Assembly (NCBI GenBank): GCA_947481985.1
Contig: CANKIK010000049.1
Span: forward strand, 1-31,200
Length of the DNA: 31,200 bases
Reading direction: 5' to 3'
Origin: QWOP01 sp003669605
GTDB taxonomy: Bacteria; Planctomycetota; Planctomycetia; Pirellulales; UBA1268
Position 1 is the first letter of the stretch; each line of letters starts with the position of its first letter. The position numbers and the translations under genes were made by a program. Below the pieces are notes generated by a model, which was not told the DNA's origin, searched no databases, and saw nothing but the letters and a program-made list of their open reading frames with translations. Shown here one piece after another: positions 16,769 through 24,994 of the stretch.

Positions 16769-17674
16769 TCAGGCCCGACGTCGGAGTTTGTGGCTGGACT
16801 GTCGGCCCACCGGCCGGGACGACAACGGATCTGGCCGCGGCACCGCCGCCGGCATGCCGGTAGTATCTACTTCAAAGCGCTCGACCCGGCACAGCGGATG
16901 GATCCGGTATTCCCTGCCGCTGGCGGCATCGAAGCAACGAAAGCGGCTGCGGAGCTTCGGTCCGCGGAGAAACGCTCGCCCCCCCTCGACGCGGAAAGCC
17001 GCGCCGTCTTCGAGCTGCTCGACAGGCACCCGCGATGGATCGGGGGGATCGTACCGGGAAAGAGCCGTTAGCAAGCCGCGATCGCTGCAGGTCGCCGCGG
17101 CGGGATTGGCAAGCGCCCGGGCCAGAGCGGCACTGACATCAGCGGGCAAGAGTCCGCGGTCGACGACAGGGGCGAGGATCCGACCGAATTCCGCCTTCCA
17201 CTGCGGTCCATGTGGCCGGATTCGCCGGGAGCCGCGGTGGCGTTCCCAGGTGACCAGATGCGCAATCTCATGAAGGAGTGTGGTGAGGAAAGCGTAGGGA
17301 TTGAGATCGTTGTTGACGGTAATCCGATGGAAGGCACAGCCCCGGGCGGGGCCACGATGATCGCCGAGCTTTGTCCGCCGTGGTCGCGTCGGCCGGACGA
17401 CGACGGCGATGCCGGAGAGCAATTCACCGACGTAGCCCCGCGTCCCCGGGGGAAGATGATTCTCGAGTGCAGCCATCGTCGTCGTTGGATCCATACGCCC
17501 ACTGGCCTCCATTGCCATTCCACCATTCGCTGCCGACCAGCATAGTCCCGGGAAGTGATTCCCGGCGCCCCGACCACGGTGGCAGGCCTCGCCTGGCGGC
17601 GGTAGAATCTTTTCCTTGGGGGGCACCACGGTAATGGATTCTGCGGCCGGCTCCTCCGGAACGCGTTTCTTCAT
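16769..17674 (-). CDS. SprT-like zinc metalloprotease-fold protein
   Basis: A 301-residue protein with a SprT-like domain. The zinc site HEIAH is at 135-139 (LLHEIAHLVTWERH) and the third ligand is in RPHGPQWKAEF (His155), matching the family's HExxH...HGxxW pattern. The following segment (about 210-270) with FRVEGGRAFLRGPKLRSRFRC and the RVERFE ending resembles the C-terminal region of bacterial SprT-like proteins, but the usual four-cysteine zinc ribbon is not present. The eukaryotic relative Spartan cleaves DNA-protein crosslinks. The bacterial function is unsettled. ATG 17674 is taken because AGGAAGG lies 6 bases upstream, but ATG 17494, with GGAGG 11 bases upstream, is a serious alternative that removes a Pro-rich, poorly conserved 60-residue extension. 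Confidence 0.82.
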   Translation of the reverse strand: MKKRVPEEPAAESITVVPPKEKILPPPGEACHRGRGAGNHFPGLCWSAANGGMAMEASGRMDPTTTMAALENHLPPGTRGYVGELLSGIAVVVRPTRPRRTKLGDHRGPARGCAFHRITVNNDLNPYAFLTTLLHEIAHLVTWERHRGSRRIRPHGPQWKAEFGRILAPVVDRGLLPADVSAALARALANPAAATCSDRGLLTALSRYDPPDPSRVPVEQLEDGAAFRVEGGRAFLRGPKLRSRFRCFDAASGREYRIHPLCRVERFEVDTTGMPAAVPRPDPLSSRPVGRQSSHKLRRRA

Positions 17675-17723
17675 TCCTGGCCTTCCTTACCAGGGCCTTC
17701 CTTCCTGCGGAGAGTGACACAGC

Positions 17724-19073
17724 ATGGCACGCAAAGACGGCACGACGCGGCGTGGATTTCTGGGTAGCACAGCTGGCGGAGCCGCGGCGGTGAGCGGTGG
17801 CTTCGTGCCAGCCTTCGCCTGGACGCAGGCAGCTTTTGCCAATCAATCAGCCAACGACCGGCCGCGAATCGGTTGCATCGGCACTGGATCGATGGGCACC
17901 GGAGACGCCCAGCAGCACGCCCAATTCGGCGACGTTCTCGCCGTTTGCGACGTCGACGACCGCCACTCTTCGCGGGCCCGCGAGGACGCCGGCATCGGCA
18001 AGGGAAAGGCTGATTCGTACCGCGACTATTCCCGCGTGCTCGAACGGAAGGATATCGACGTCGTCAGCATCGTCACCACCGACCACTGGCACGTGAAGAT
18101 CGCTATCGAGGCCCTCCAAGCCGGCAAGCATGTCTTCTGCCAGAAGCCGCTGTCGCTGACACTCGAAGAGAATCAGCTCTGCCGCAACGCCGCCGAAAAA
18201 TTCCCCAAGCAGGTGTTTTTCATCGGCACGCAGCAGCGGAGCCAGAAGGACCAGTTCCTCCGCGCCGTCAACATGGTGCACAAGGGGCTTCTCGGTCCCA
18301 TCAAGAAGGTCACCGTCGGCATCAACGGTGCCCCCACCGGCGGGCCGTTCCCAATCGCCGAGGTGCCGAAGGAACTCGACTGGAACATGTGGCAGGGACA
18401 GGCGACGGCGGTTCCGTACCGCGAAAAACGCTGCCACTATGAATTCCGCTGGTGGTACGAGTATTCCGGTGGCAAGTTCACCGACTGGGGCGCCCACCAT
18501 GTCGACATCGCTCAGTGGGCTCTCCAAGAGGATACGAAGGGGAAGGGGCCAACGAGCATCGACGGCACCGACGTCAAGCATCCCGTTCCTTATAAGGACG
18601 GCTTCGCGACGGTCGACGACTCCTACAACACCGCCCACGACTTCGCGGTGGTCTGCAAATTCCCCAGTGGCGTGGAGATGGTGATCGATAGCCGCTCCGA
18701 CAACGGCGTCCTCTTCGAGGGGGAGAAGGGACGGATGTTCGTCAACCGCGAGAAGTGCTCCGGCAAACCGATCGAGGAGGCCTGGGACAAGGACCAGTTC
18801 ACCGACGCCGACGTGCGGAAGCTCTACAAAGGAAAGCCCTTTGAGGGGCACAAGGAAAACTTCTACCGCTGCATCCGCGAGGGTGGCTTGCCCGTGTCAG
18901 ACGTCTACAGCCACATCATGGCGATGAACACCTGTCACTTGGCGAGCATCGCCGGCCGCCTCGGCCGTACGATCAAGTGGGATCCGGCAGCCGAGAAAAT
19001 CGTTGGAGACGAGCAGGCTGCCTCGTTTGCAGCGCGGCAGCCACGGGCGGGCTTCGAGATCCAGCGGGTCTAA
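17724..19073 (+). CDS. Tat-exported Gfo/Idh/MocA family oxidoreductase
   Basis: A 449-residue NAD(P)-dependent oxidoreductase of the glucose-fructose oxidoreductase / inositol dehydrogenase / MocA family. A twin-arginine signal (TTRRGFLGSTAGGAA, residues 7-21) precedes a Rossmann domain with GCIGTGSMG at 50-58, VTTDHWHVKIAIEAL near 117-131 and CQKPLS at 139-144 (Lys141 in the family's EKP motif, with Gln replacing Glu). The C-terminal substrate domain contains DWGAHHVDIAQWAL, the second family signature, and the planctomycete-type motif YEFRWWYEYSGGK. The Tat signal indicates folded export with cofactor bound, as in GFOR. The substrate is probably a sugar or polyol but cannot be named. GGAGAG lies 9 bases before ATG 17724. 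The gene ends just before a strong terminator and looks monocistronic. Confidence 0.92.
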   Translation: MARKDGTTRRGFLGSTAGGAAAVSGGFVPAFAWTQAAFANQSANDRPRIGCIGTGSMGTGDAQQHAQFGDVLAVCDVDDRHSSRAREDAGIGKGKADSYRDYSRVLERKDIDVVSIVTTDHWHVKIAIEALQAGKHVFCQKPLSLTLEENQLCRNAAEKFPKQVFFIGTQQRSQKDQFLRAVNMVHKGLLGPIKKVTVGINGAPTGGPFPIAEVPKELDWNMWQGQATAVPYREKRCHYEFRWWYEYSGGKFTDWGAHHVDIAQWALQEDTKGKGPTSIDGTDVKHPVPYKDGFATVDDSYNTAHDFAVVCKFPSGVEMVIDSRSDNGVLFEGEKGRMFVNREKCSGKPIEEAWDKDQFTDADVRKLYKGKPFEGHKENFYRCIREGGLPVSDVYSHIMAMNTCHLASIAGRLGRTIKWDPAAEKIVGDEQAASFAARQPRAGFEIQRV

Positions 19074-19141
19074 CTTTCCGTAGGAAAACCTGCCCGCGAG
19101 GCTGGGCAAACGACATTCAAAACGTCTGCCGAGCGATCATG

Positions 19142-19182
19142 GCGGCGGTGGCCCTCCTTGCGGTGGCCACCGCCGCTTTTTT
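19142..19182 (+). terminator. Intrinsic terminator after the Gfo/Idh gene
   Basis: A perfect 12-bp GC-rich stem (gcggcggtggcc at 19142-19153 pairing with ggccaccgccgc at 19165-19176), an 11-base loop, and six T residues at 19177-19182. It lies 68 bases past the Gfo/Idh stop and ends that transcript on the plus strand. There is no A-run on the other side, so it should not serve the convergent lipoprotein gene. Confidence 0.93.
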
Positions 19183-19278
19183 GCTGCGTGGGGTTGTTCC
19201 CGTGAACAGGCCGTAAACACCGTCAACTGACGACTCCATGGCCCTCAAGAGCCCTTTTCGACAGACACCAGAAGTCAG

Positions 19279-19803
19279 TTAAAGCCCTGCAGGGCCGGTG
19301 GTCTCCTGCTGGCGCTGTTCTTTGCGGAGGGGGAATTCGATCACCACCAGCGCCTTGGTCTCAGGGTCGTAGGCCCACTCCTGATAGTAGGGGAGCATCG
19401 GCAATTCGATGCCATCAGGATCCCCCTTGGCGATGATCTTCTTCATGAATTCCTCATACCCCATCGGCTTGGGGCCGTCTGTGGCTTCGACAATCTGCAT
19501 CTTGTGCTGGACGGCGATGACGCCCATCTTGCCGATGCTCGTCCGGTAGGCCTCGGAGGTGACCGCCTCGAGTCCGGAGCCAGTGATCGACATCTCGGCA
19601 GGCACGCCCCCTGCCTGCTGGGCATCGGCCAGAGCCATGACGTTCTGCGTCGTCTTGCCGATCGTCTTGCGGGTCTCGACCGGCGGAGTGGTCGATGAAA
19701 TCTGCTTTGGTTTGGCCGGTTCACAGCCGCAGACAAACAGCACTGACAGCGCTGACAAAAACGCTGCCGAAGCGGGTGGGCGGCGGGTCTTCTGAGTCTG
19801 CAT
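19279..19803 (-). CDS. Small putative lipoprotein
   Basis: A 174-residue protein of unknown family. The N-terminus has a basic start (QTQKTRRPP), a hydrophobic core (AAFLSALSVLFV) and a cysteine pair, CGC, where Cys27 after VCG is the likeliest lipidation site. The -3 position is not an ideal leucine, so the lipobox is imperfect. The mature part is polar, with VMALADAQQAGGVP, a helical VTSEAYRTSIGKMG..VAVQHKMQIVEATDG and a proline/acid-rich region (PDGIELPMLPYYQEWAYDPETKA), ending in ETTGPAGL. ATG 19803 has GGGGG 7 bases upstream. Earlier in-frame ATGs at 19821 and 19899 are possible but would put up to 32 residues before the signal peptide. It converges on the Gfo/Idh gene. No function is assigned. 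Confidence 0.72.
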   Translation of the reverse strand: MQTQKTRRPPASAAFLSALSVLFVCGCEPAKPKQISSTTPPVETRKTIGKTTQNVMALADAQQAGGVPAEMSITGSGLEAVTSEAYRTSIGKMGVIAVQHKMQIVEATDGPKPMGYEEFMKKIIAKGDPDGIELPMLPYYQEWAYDPETKALVVIEFPLRKEQRQQETTGPAGL

Positions 19804-20103
19804 GGCATTTCCCCCGAGCATGGCATTTCCCAATTGGATGATCGCGGCCGGCCGGTGGTTGATCGAAGCAAGCCGGCCGGCATCGCAGGATACCTGCAAA
19901 TCTTCCGGAGGAGCAACTCTTCGCCCTGCAGGCTACGGCTGCCATGATGGGCACAAATGGGCACAAATGGGCACAGACGGCATCCCAGAAGGCCGTCCCG
20001 ACGCCGGCATGCCTGTTTAATTCACAACAAGCCCACCAGGCGCCGCTGCTTTCGGTTTCACACATCGCACACGACGGCCCGCCTCAGACGCAGCCCTCCG
20101 TTA
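19804..20103. other. 300-base intergenic stretch with a short direct repeat
   Basis: No gene is supported here. It contains the lipoprotein leader (ribosome binding site GGGGG just right of 19803), a 10-bp tandem repeat at 19947-19976, and GC-rich unique sequence up to the FkbM stop. Base composition shifts to AT-rich at about 20103, where the methyltransferase gene begins. I see no clear promoter or terminator in it. Confidence 0.6.
19947..19976. repeat. Intergenic 10-bp tandem repeat, three copies
   Basis: The unit atgggcacaa occurs three times in tandem, the third copy ending in g instead of a. It lies between the lipoprotein and FkbM genes and is not within a supported gene. Reading the other strand gives ttgtgcccat repeats. 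Short arrays of this kind can be dispersed through genomes, but whether this one is cannot be told from a single window. Confidence 0.85.
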
Positions 20104-20922
20104 CTACTTTTTTATGAATATAACATTGTCAGTATAGTTATCGGGAATCGCCCGGATCTCACGCATTCGAAACGGAAATCCCCTCGGAGCGTACGCCCGA
20201 AACCCGAGAGATACGACAAAATCAAACAACGATTGTTTTGAATATCCTCCAGCAAGACAATTGTCATCAATCTCAACCGACAGCACGAGATTCTTGCTTC
20301 TTTGAATCACATTCAGGCCGCCTTGAAGGCACTGCATTTCGTGGCCCTCGATGTCGATTTTCATCAAGTCGATGCTGCGAATGCCACGCGAATCACAAAA
20401 CTCGTCCAGCGTGATCAACTGGATGATTTCTTGCTCTCCGGAGTCTTTATTTTTATGAACAGACGCGGTCGTCAAGCTCGGCGTGAACAGGGTCAAGGTC
20501 TCTTTCTTATCAGACAATCCGCACGGAATGACCTCCACGCCTGCTGCATTATTCAGAGAGAGGTTTTCGTTCAGGATCACAAGTGCGCGCGGGTTAGGCT
20601 CAAATGCGAAGATCTTGCCCTTCGTAATTTTCCGGCTCAACGGAAGAACGTACGCGCCGATGTTTGCCCCCACATCACAATAAACAGAGTCTTCCTTTGC
20701 CATTCTTGACAGAAGTCTTGCCGTATTTTTCTCATACTGCCCAAAGATGAATATTTCACGCATCACATGGTTAGTCAGGTCCAGCTTGTACCGGATTCCG
20801 TCGGGGCTCGTGAACGCAATCTTTTCCGCACCCTTGGGAAGCCTGGCGAGCTTGCGTACGAATCCCTTTCCGTAGTCGATCGGACAGCGTCTTAAGTATG
20901 AGTAGATGAGTGATTGAAACAT
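20104..20922 (-). CDS. FkbM family SAM-dependent methyltransferase, compositionally atypical
   Basis: A 272-residue class I methyltransferase. The SAM-binding motif is YCDVGANIGAYVLPLS (DVGANIG at 83-89), followed by IFAFEPNPRALVILNENL (acidic motif II) and the later LMKIDIEGHEMQCLQGG, the FkbM-type motif near 200. This family O-methylates sugars or polyketides, often in surface-polysaccharide clusters. The C-terminal FRMREIRAIPDNYTDNVIFIKK is usual for the family. ATG 20922 is preferred; a TTG at 20967 is in frame. Composition is strikingly different from neighbours: by direct count 20221-20280 holds 22 G/C in 60 bases (37%) and 20281-20340 holds 29 (48%), against 46 of 60 in 22381-22440. 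No other polysaccharide genes are adjacent, so it looks like a lone transferred gene. Confidence 0.88.
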   Translation of the reverse strand: MFQSLIYSYLRRCPIDYGKGFVRKLARLPKGAEKIAFTSPDGIRYKLDLTNHVMREIFIFGQYEKNTARLLSRMAKEDSVYCDVGANIGAYVLPLSRKITKGKIFAFEPNPRALVILNENLSLNNAAGVEVIPCGLSDKKETLTLFTPSLTTASVHKNKDSGEQEIIQLITLDEFCDSRGIRSIDLMKIDIEGHEMQCLQGGLNVIQRSKNLVLSVEIDDNCLAGGYSKQSLFDFVVSLGFRAYAPRGFPFRMREIRAIPDNYTDNVIFIKK

Positions 20923-21244
20923 ATCCGCCGTGTTTCTGTTGATGACGAATGAGAGATCAGGCCGCAAGGATTGCGATTAGACGCCAGACAACTTGCTTTG
21001 CGATCGGGTTCGTTCAACTCCCCGCTCGTGGAAAAGGTTATCCCTGGCTTTGGCCGGGAATGAATGGTAACGAATCGTGGCCCGCATTCCAATCAGACGA
21101 CCATCCCGAGCGGCCTCCAGGCACGGCCTCCCCCCGTCTCGGCTCCATCTGGCCCGCTACACTGAGAACCAGAAGGCGATTCGGCGGGCGCAACTCGCTT
21201 GCAGGGTCTGACGAGCGCAATGGGCACACCCCAGGAGCCCCTCC
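20923..21244. other. Divergent intergenic region between FkbM and the glycosidase-like gene
   Basis: About 320 bases with no gene that can be supported. The first ~80 bases share the low GC of the FkbM gene and would hold its promoter, but I find no convincing -35/-10 pair. The right half is GC-rich and ends in the ribosome binding site AGGAG (about 21233-21237) of the 21245 gene. I see no clear hairpin or repeat. Confidence 0.5.
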
Positions 21245-23539
21245 ATGCTGGCAATCATTCGTCGACACAACGCATCTCTTCGTCGCCTCACCTGCTTTGC
21301 CGCGGTGCTGGTGTCGGTCGCCTGCCTCGGGGCGTGGGGCGCTTGCTCCGCCGAGCCTGTCCCGCCACCGGTCGAGATCCCGGAATGGGTGCGGCAGACG
21401 GTGGGGGTCGGCTACACGCTCTCGGGAATGTCACGGCAACAGCGCGAGGAGGCAGTGAAGCATGGGGTGACTATCAGCGAGATGAATTTCGTCGATCCCT
21501 TCTTCCCGTACTACGACAGCGCACTGCTCCACAAGCGGAGCCCCCATGTGCCGCTCGAGCGGATCCGCGAGGAGATCGCCGAGTACCAGCGGCTCGGCGT
21601 GCGAATTCTCGCCGTCTATCCGCCGACGCTCCAAGGGGAGGTCTACGAGACTCATCCCGACTGGCGGCGGGTCGCCACCGACACCCGCGAGATCCCCAAC
21701 ATCGACATGGAGAAGTTCGGCCACGGAGGCATGCTCTGCCCCCTCGGCCCCTACGGGGAGTTTTTCATTGACGTCCTCGAAGAGATTCTCCGAAAGCACC
21801 CTGAAGTCGATGCGTTCAGCTTCGACGGACTCCACCATGGAGGCGGGTGCTGGTGCGCCCACTGCCGCGACAACTACCGGGCCGACAGCGGCGCGGAGAT
21901 CCCCACTGCGAATCTCGACGACCCTGCTTTTCGCCGGTATCAGGCCTGGGCCGATGCCCGGCTGGAGAATCTTGTTGCCCGGGCACAAGCCCGGCTCAAG
22001 GCTGTCAAACCGGAGGTGGCGCTGGTCACCTGGACCACCAACGGTGGCCGCTTCGGCCACTTCCTCTCGCTGCCCAGGAATATGCCGGCGCGGATGAATC
22101 TTCAGTTCGACGGCCCAGACCAGGAACTGTGGCTCGACGAGACCAACCGTGGCAACACGATCCTCCCCGCATTCGGCGTCGCCTACGCGTGGGCGACCAC
22201 CAATCACCGGACGGCTTTCAGCGAACCGTACTTGATGAGCCACGGCAATCCCTACGGCAAGGACAGTTTCCCAGGCCACGAGATCTTCCACCGGATGATG
22301 CTCTGCATCACGCACGGCTGCGGGGCCAGCATCGCCGTCTCCCAGCCGCCACGGGTGCAACGGGAGATGTACGCCGCCCTGGATGAGGTGCAGGCACGGC
22401 GCCGGTGGCTCACCGACGTGGCACCGGAGCCGTGGGCGGCACTGGTGATGAGCGATGCGACGAAGACTTTCTATGGCCGCTCGGCGGGGCTCGTGGAAGA
22501 ACGCTACCTGGCCAATGTGGTGGGAGCGTTCCGGGCCTGTACCGAGGAACACCTTCCCACGACCGTGATCGAGGACTGGAACCTGACTCCGGAATTCCTT
22601 CGACGGCAGGCCGTTCTCATCCTCCCCAACACCGCCTGCCTCGACGACTCCCAGGTGGCTGCAATCGACGCCTGGGTGCAGGCGGGAGGCGGCCTCGTCG
22701 CCAGCCTTGATGCCTCTGTGTGCGATGGCCTCGGCGACTCACGCGGCAATCTCGCCTTGGCCGATCTCCTCGGTGTCGACCACCGCGGGCCGGCCACCTC
22801 CTCCGTGGGAGTCGCCGCGGCCGACCTCGACGTGAACTTTGCCAAGTCGCTCCCGGCCAACTGGCACGAAAAGCGCCGCGGGGTCTTCCAGTGGCGTTTC
22901 CTGCCAGGCACGTTTCTCCTCGAGGATGACCGGCTGGCAGCCTGGGTCGGCACCGATCCGGTGACATTCAAGGGGCCCGCGGTCCGGGTGACGCCCCGCG
23001 CGGGCACGGAAGTGCTCGCGACCATCCAGCCTGAGTCGCCCGGCCAGCCGGGAGGAGGCGAGCCCGTCCCCGCGGTCACGGCCCGCCGGCACGGCCAGGG
23101 CCGGGTGGTGTACTTCGCTGCCGGTGTCGATGCCGCCTACTGGCAGTATCCCTATCCCTACCAGCGGCGCGTGCTCACCTCCGCGATCCGCTGGGCAGCC
23201 GGCGATGCGGCTCCCCCGGTGCGGGTCGAGGCGCCGATGTGCGTGCAGACCACAATCCGCCGCCAAGTGCGGGACGGCGAGCGTCTGGTCGTCCACCTCT
23301 TGAACGACGTCAACACCACCGGCGGTCACGCCCTCCCCGTCGACGACGTCCCACTCCGCGAGGAGACGCTGCCGGTGCACGGCATCCGCCTCACGTTCCG
23401 TCCTGGGCTGGCAATCGGGGAGGTGAAACTCGAGCCCGAGGGGATCGTGCTGGCGACGACCAGCGGACCGGAAGGCACCAGCGTCACCGTTCCCAGGCTC
23501 GACGTCCATGCGCTGGTGGTTGCTGAACTGGCAGACTGA
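21245..23539 (+). CDS. Exported putative glycoside hydrolase (GHL6/GH42-trimerisation-like architecture)
   Basis: A 764-residue exported protein. The signal peptide (RRHNASLRRLTCFAAVLVSVACLGAWGACSA) ends near residue 36. Residues about 50-400 look like a TIM-barrel of the hypothetical glycosyl hydrolase group: GVTISEMNFVDPFFPYY, RIREEIAEYQRLGVRILAVYPP, MLCPLGPYGEFFIDVLEEILRK, DAFSFDGLH (Asp194) and then GCWCAHCRDNY with Cys202, Cys204 and Cys207, a Cys cluster seen in this group. Residues about 420-640 resemble the beta-galactosidase trimerisation-type amidotransferase fold (VVIEDWNLTPEFLRRQAVLILPNTACLDDSQVAAIDAWVQAGGGLVAS). The last 120 residues are beta-rich. AGGAG lies 7 bases before ATG 21245. 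The substrate is unknown, but the fold suggests beta-galactoside or uronic-acid polymer breakdown outside the cell. Confidence 0.75.
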   Translation: MLAIIRRHNASLRRLTCFAAVLVSVACLGAWGACSAEPVPPPVEIPEWVRQTVGVGYTLSGMSRQQREEAVKHGVTISEMNFVDPFFPYYDSALLHKRSPHVPLERIREEIAEYQRLGVRILAVYPPTLQGEVYETHPDWRRVATDTREIPNIDMEKFGHGGMLCPLGPYGEFFIDVLEEILRKHPEVDAFSFDGLHHGGGCWCAHCRDNYRADSGAEIPTANLDDPAFRRYQAWADARLENLVARAQARLKAVKPEVALVTWTTNGGRFGHFLSLPRNMPARMNLQFDGPDQELWLDETNRGNTILPAFGVAYAWATTNHRTAFSEPYLMSHGNPYGKDSFPGHEIFHRMMLCITHGCGASIAVSQPPRVQREMYAALDEVQARRRWLTDVAPEPWAALVMSDATKTFYGRSAGLVEERYLANVVGAFRACTEEHLPTTVIEDWNLTPEFLRRQAVLILPNTACLDDSQVAAIDAWVQAGGGLVASLDASVCDGLGDSRGNLALADLLGVDHRGPATSSVGVAAADLDVNFAKSLPANWHEKRRGVFQWRFLPGTFLLEDDRLAAWVGTDPVTFKGPAVRVTPRAGTEVLATIQPESPGQPGGGEPVPAVTARRHGQGRVVYFAAGVDAAYWQYPYPYQRRVLTSAIRWAAGDAAPPVRVEAPMCVQTTIRRQVRDGERLVVHLLNDVNTTGGHALPVDDVPLREETLPVHGIRLTFRPGLAIGEVKLEPEGIVLATTSGPEGTSVTVPRLDVHALVVAELAD

Positions 23540-23540
23540 G

Positions 23541-23552
23541 CCGGTTAACCGG
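23541..23552. other. 12-bp perfect palindrome between convergent genes
   Basis: CCGGTTAACCGG lies 1 base past the stop codon of the plus-strand glycosidase-like gene and contains the stop codon of the minus-strand antiporter gene at its centre (tta at 23545-23547). The two genes are separated by 5 bases. No T-run flanks it, so terminator function is unproven. Confidence 0.6.
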
Positions 23553-24924
23553 GTGCGCGGAGAAATCCGCGATCGATGAGTCGGGCCTCGTGCTGGCCAC
23601 CGCGGAGCAGTGCCGTGGCCAGCGGCGTGGCCATCAGCGTGGTGATGATCGCCATCAGCACCAGCATGCAGTACACCGCCTGGGGAATCACGCCCAGATC
23701 GAGGCCCACGTTGCAGACCACCAGTTCCATCAGGCCGCGGGTGTTCATGAGGACGCCGATGCAGGTCGCCTCGGCCGCCGGCACACCGCACCACCGGGCC
23801 GCCAAGGTGCAGCCACCGCACTTGCCTGCCACCGCCACCGCCAGCACCGCCAGGCACCAGCCCCAAGCCTCCGGAGTCGCCAGCGATCCGATGTTCGTCC
23901 GCAGTCCGGTGTAGGTGAAGAAGATCGGCAGGAAGAATGTCGTGACAAAATCGCTCAACTGCCCCGCCAACGCCCCGCGGAGCCGCGCTGAACCCGACAA
24001 CGACGCGCCCAGGAGAAAGCCGCCAAAGACCGAGGAGATCCCAATCCAACTGGTGACCAGTGCCACCACAAGAAGTGCCGAGAGCAGCAGCGACAGGCTG
24101 GGGAGGGGGAGCCGGCCGCCATCGGGCTCTTGGCCAACAGCCTCCCCTTCCACTGCCCGCTCCAAGCGCGGCAAGAACAGGGGGCGGACGACCAGGATTC
24201 CCACCGCAGCCACAAGCACCGCTGCGGCCAGCGTGCGAACGATGACCCACAGATCGCTTCTTCCCTCGGCCACCGCCGAAACGGCCGTGAGCAGCGTCCA
24301 GCCAATACAGTCGTCGCAGGCGGCAGCAGCGATCACCGTAGCGCCGATCAACGACCGCTGCAGACCCATCTCCGCAAGCATCCGTCCGAGGATCGGGATC
24401 GCCGTGATCGACAGCGCCGTTCCCATGAAGAGGGCAAACGACATCGTGTCGAGCGATTCCGGCGCTCCCAGCGCCGTCAACCGCGGCACCATCATCGTCG
24501 CCAGGGCGATACCGAAGGCGAACGGGACGGTGATCCCCGCCAGCGAGATCGCTGCTGCCAGTCGCCCCTGGCTGCGGATGTGGGAAAAATCGAACTCCAA
24601 GCCGATGAGGAACATCAGCAGCAAGAGCCCCACTTGGCTAAAGCCCCAGAGCGAGGCCTCGAGCCCGCTTGCCCCATCTGGGCGCACAGGGAACACAACA
24701 GCCGACCATTCCGGTGCCAAAGCCCCCACTGCCGATGGACCAAGCAGGAGCCCGGCGATGATCTCCCCCACGACGCTGGGCTGCCCCAACCGACGGGCCA
24801 CCATCGATCCCAGCCGGGCGGCAATGATGATCACCAGCAACTGCATGAGCAGCGGTCGCAGTTCGCTTTCCCTCCCCGCGGCAAAGAGCAGGGCCGCGGG
24901 GAACAGATCTGCAAACGGTGGCAT
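23545..24924 (-). CDS. CPA2 family cation:proton antiporter (Kef/Na+/H+ type)
   Basis: A 459-residue inner-membrane protein with about 12-13 hydrophobic segments. It matches the CPA2 / Na+(K+):H+ exchanger family. Early segment ARLGSMVARRLGQPSVVGEIIAGLLLGPSAVG is the family's signature 'LGxPxVLGEIxAGxLLGPS', and later the GLEFDFSHIRSQGRLAAAISLAGI, ALSITAIPILGRMLAEMGLQ and ACDDCIGWTLL segments follow, the last holding the paired acidic residues expected in the transport core. There is no C-terminal RCK/TrkA domain, so it is closer to simple Na+/H+ or K+/H+ antiporters than to KefC. ATG 24924 starts the first helix and follows GAAGG by about 7 bases. A GTG at 25026 would overlap the halogenase gene by 32 bases. 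It may use ion or pH balance linked to the upstream gene, but this is inference. Confidence 0.86.
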   Translation of the reverse strand: MPPFADLFPAALLFAAGRESELRPLLMQLLVIIIAARLGSMVARRLGQPSVVGEIIAGLLLGPSAVGALAPEWSAVVFPVRPDGASGLEASLWGFSQVGLLLLMFLIGLEFDFSHIRSQGRLAAAISLAGITVPFAFGIALATMMVPRLTALGAPESLDTMSFALFMGTALSITAIPILGRMLAEMGLQRSLIGATVIAAAACDDCIGWTLLTAVSAVAEGRSDLWVIVRTLAAAVLVAAVGILVVRPLFLPRLERAVEGEAVGQEPDGGRLPLPSLSLLLSALLVVALVTSWIGISSVFGGFLLGASLSGSARLRGALAGQLSDFVTTFFLPIFFTYTGLRTNIGSLATPEAWGWCLAVLAVAVAGKCGGCTLAARWCGVPAAEATCIGVLMNTRGLMELVVCNVGLDLGVIPQAVYCMLVLMAIITTLMATPLATALLRGGQHEARLIDRGFLRAPG

Positions 24925-24994
24925 GGTGGGCCTTCGAGAGGCGCCGAGCGAGGGGGCGTCCGCGGCGGAGCCCCCCGGCCGACGGCGCAGCAGG

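Noticed and set aside
18977..19216. Small plus-strand open frame overlapping the end of the Gfo/Idh gene
   Set aside because: It is out of frame with a well-supported gene and runs through the terminator hairpin.
22739..24250. Open frame of 503 codons on the minus strand bridging two genes
   Set aside because: It runs from within the antiporter gene (other frame) through the glycosidase-like gene antisense. Both real genes have strong family motifs.
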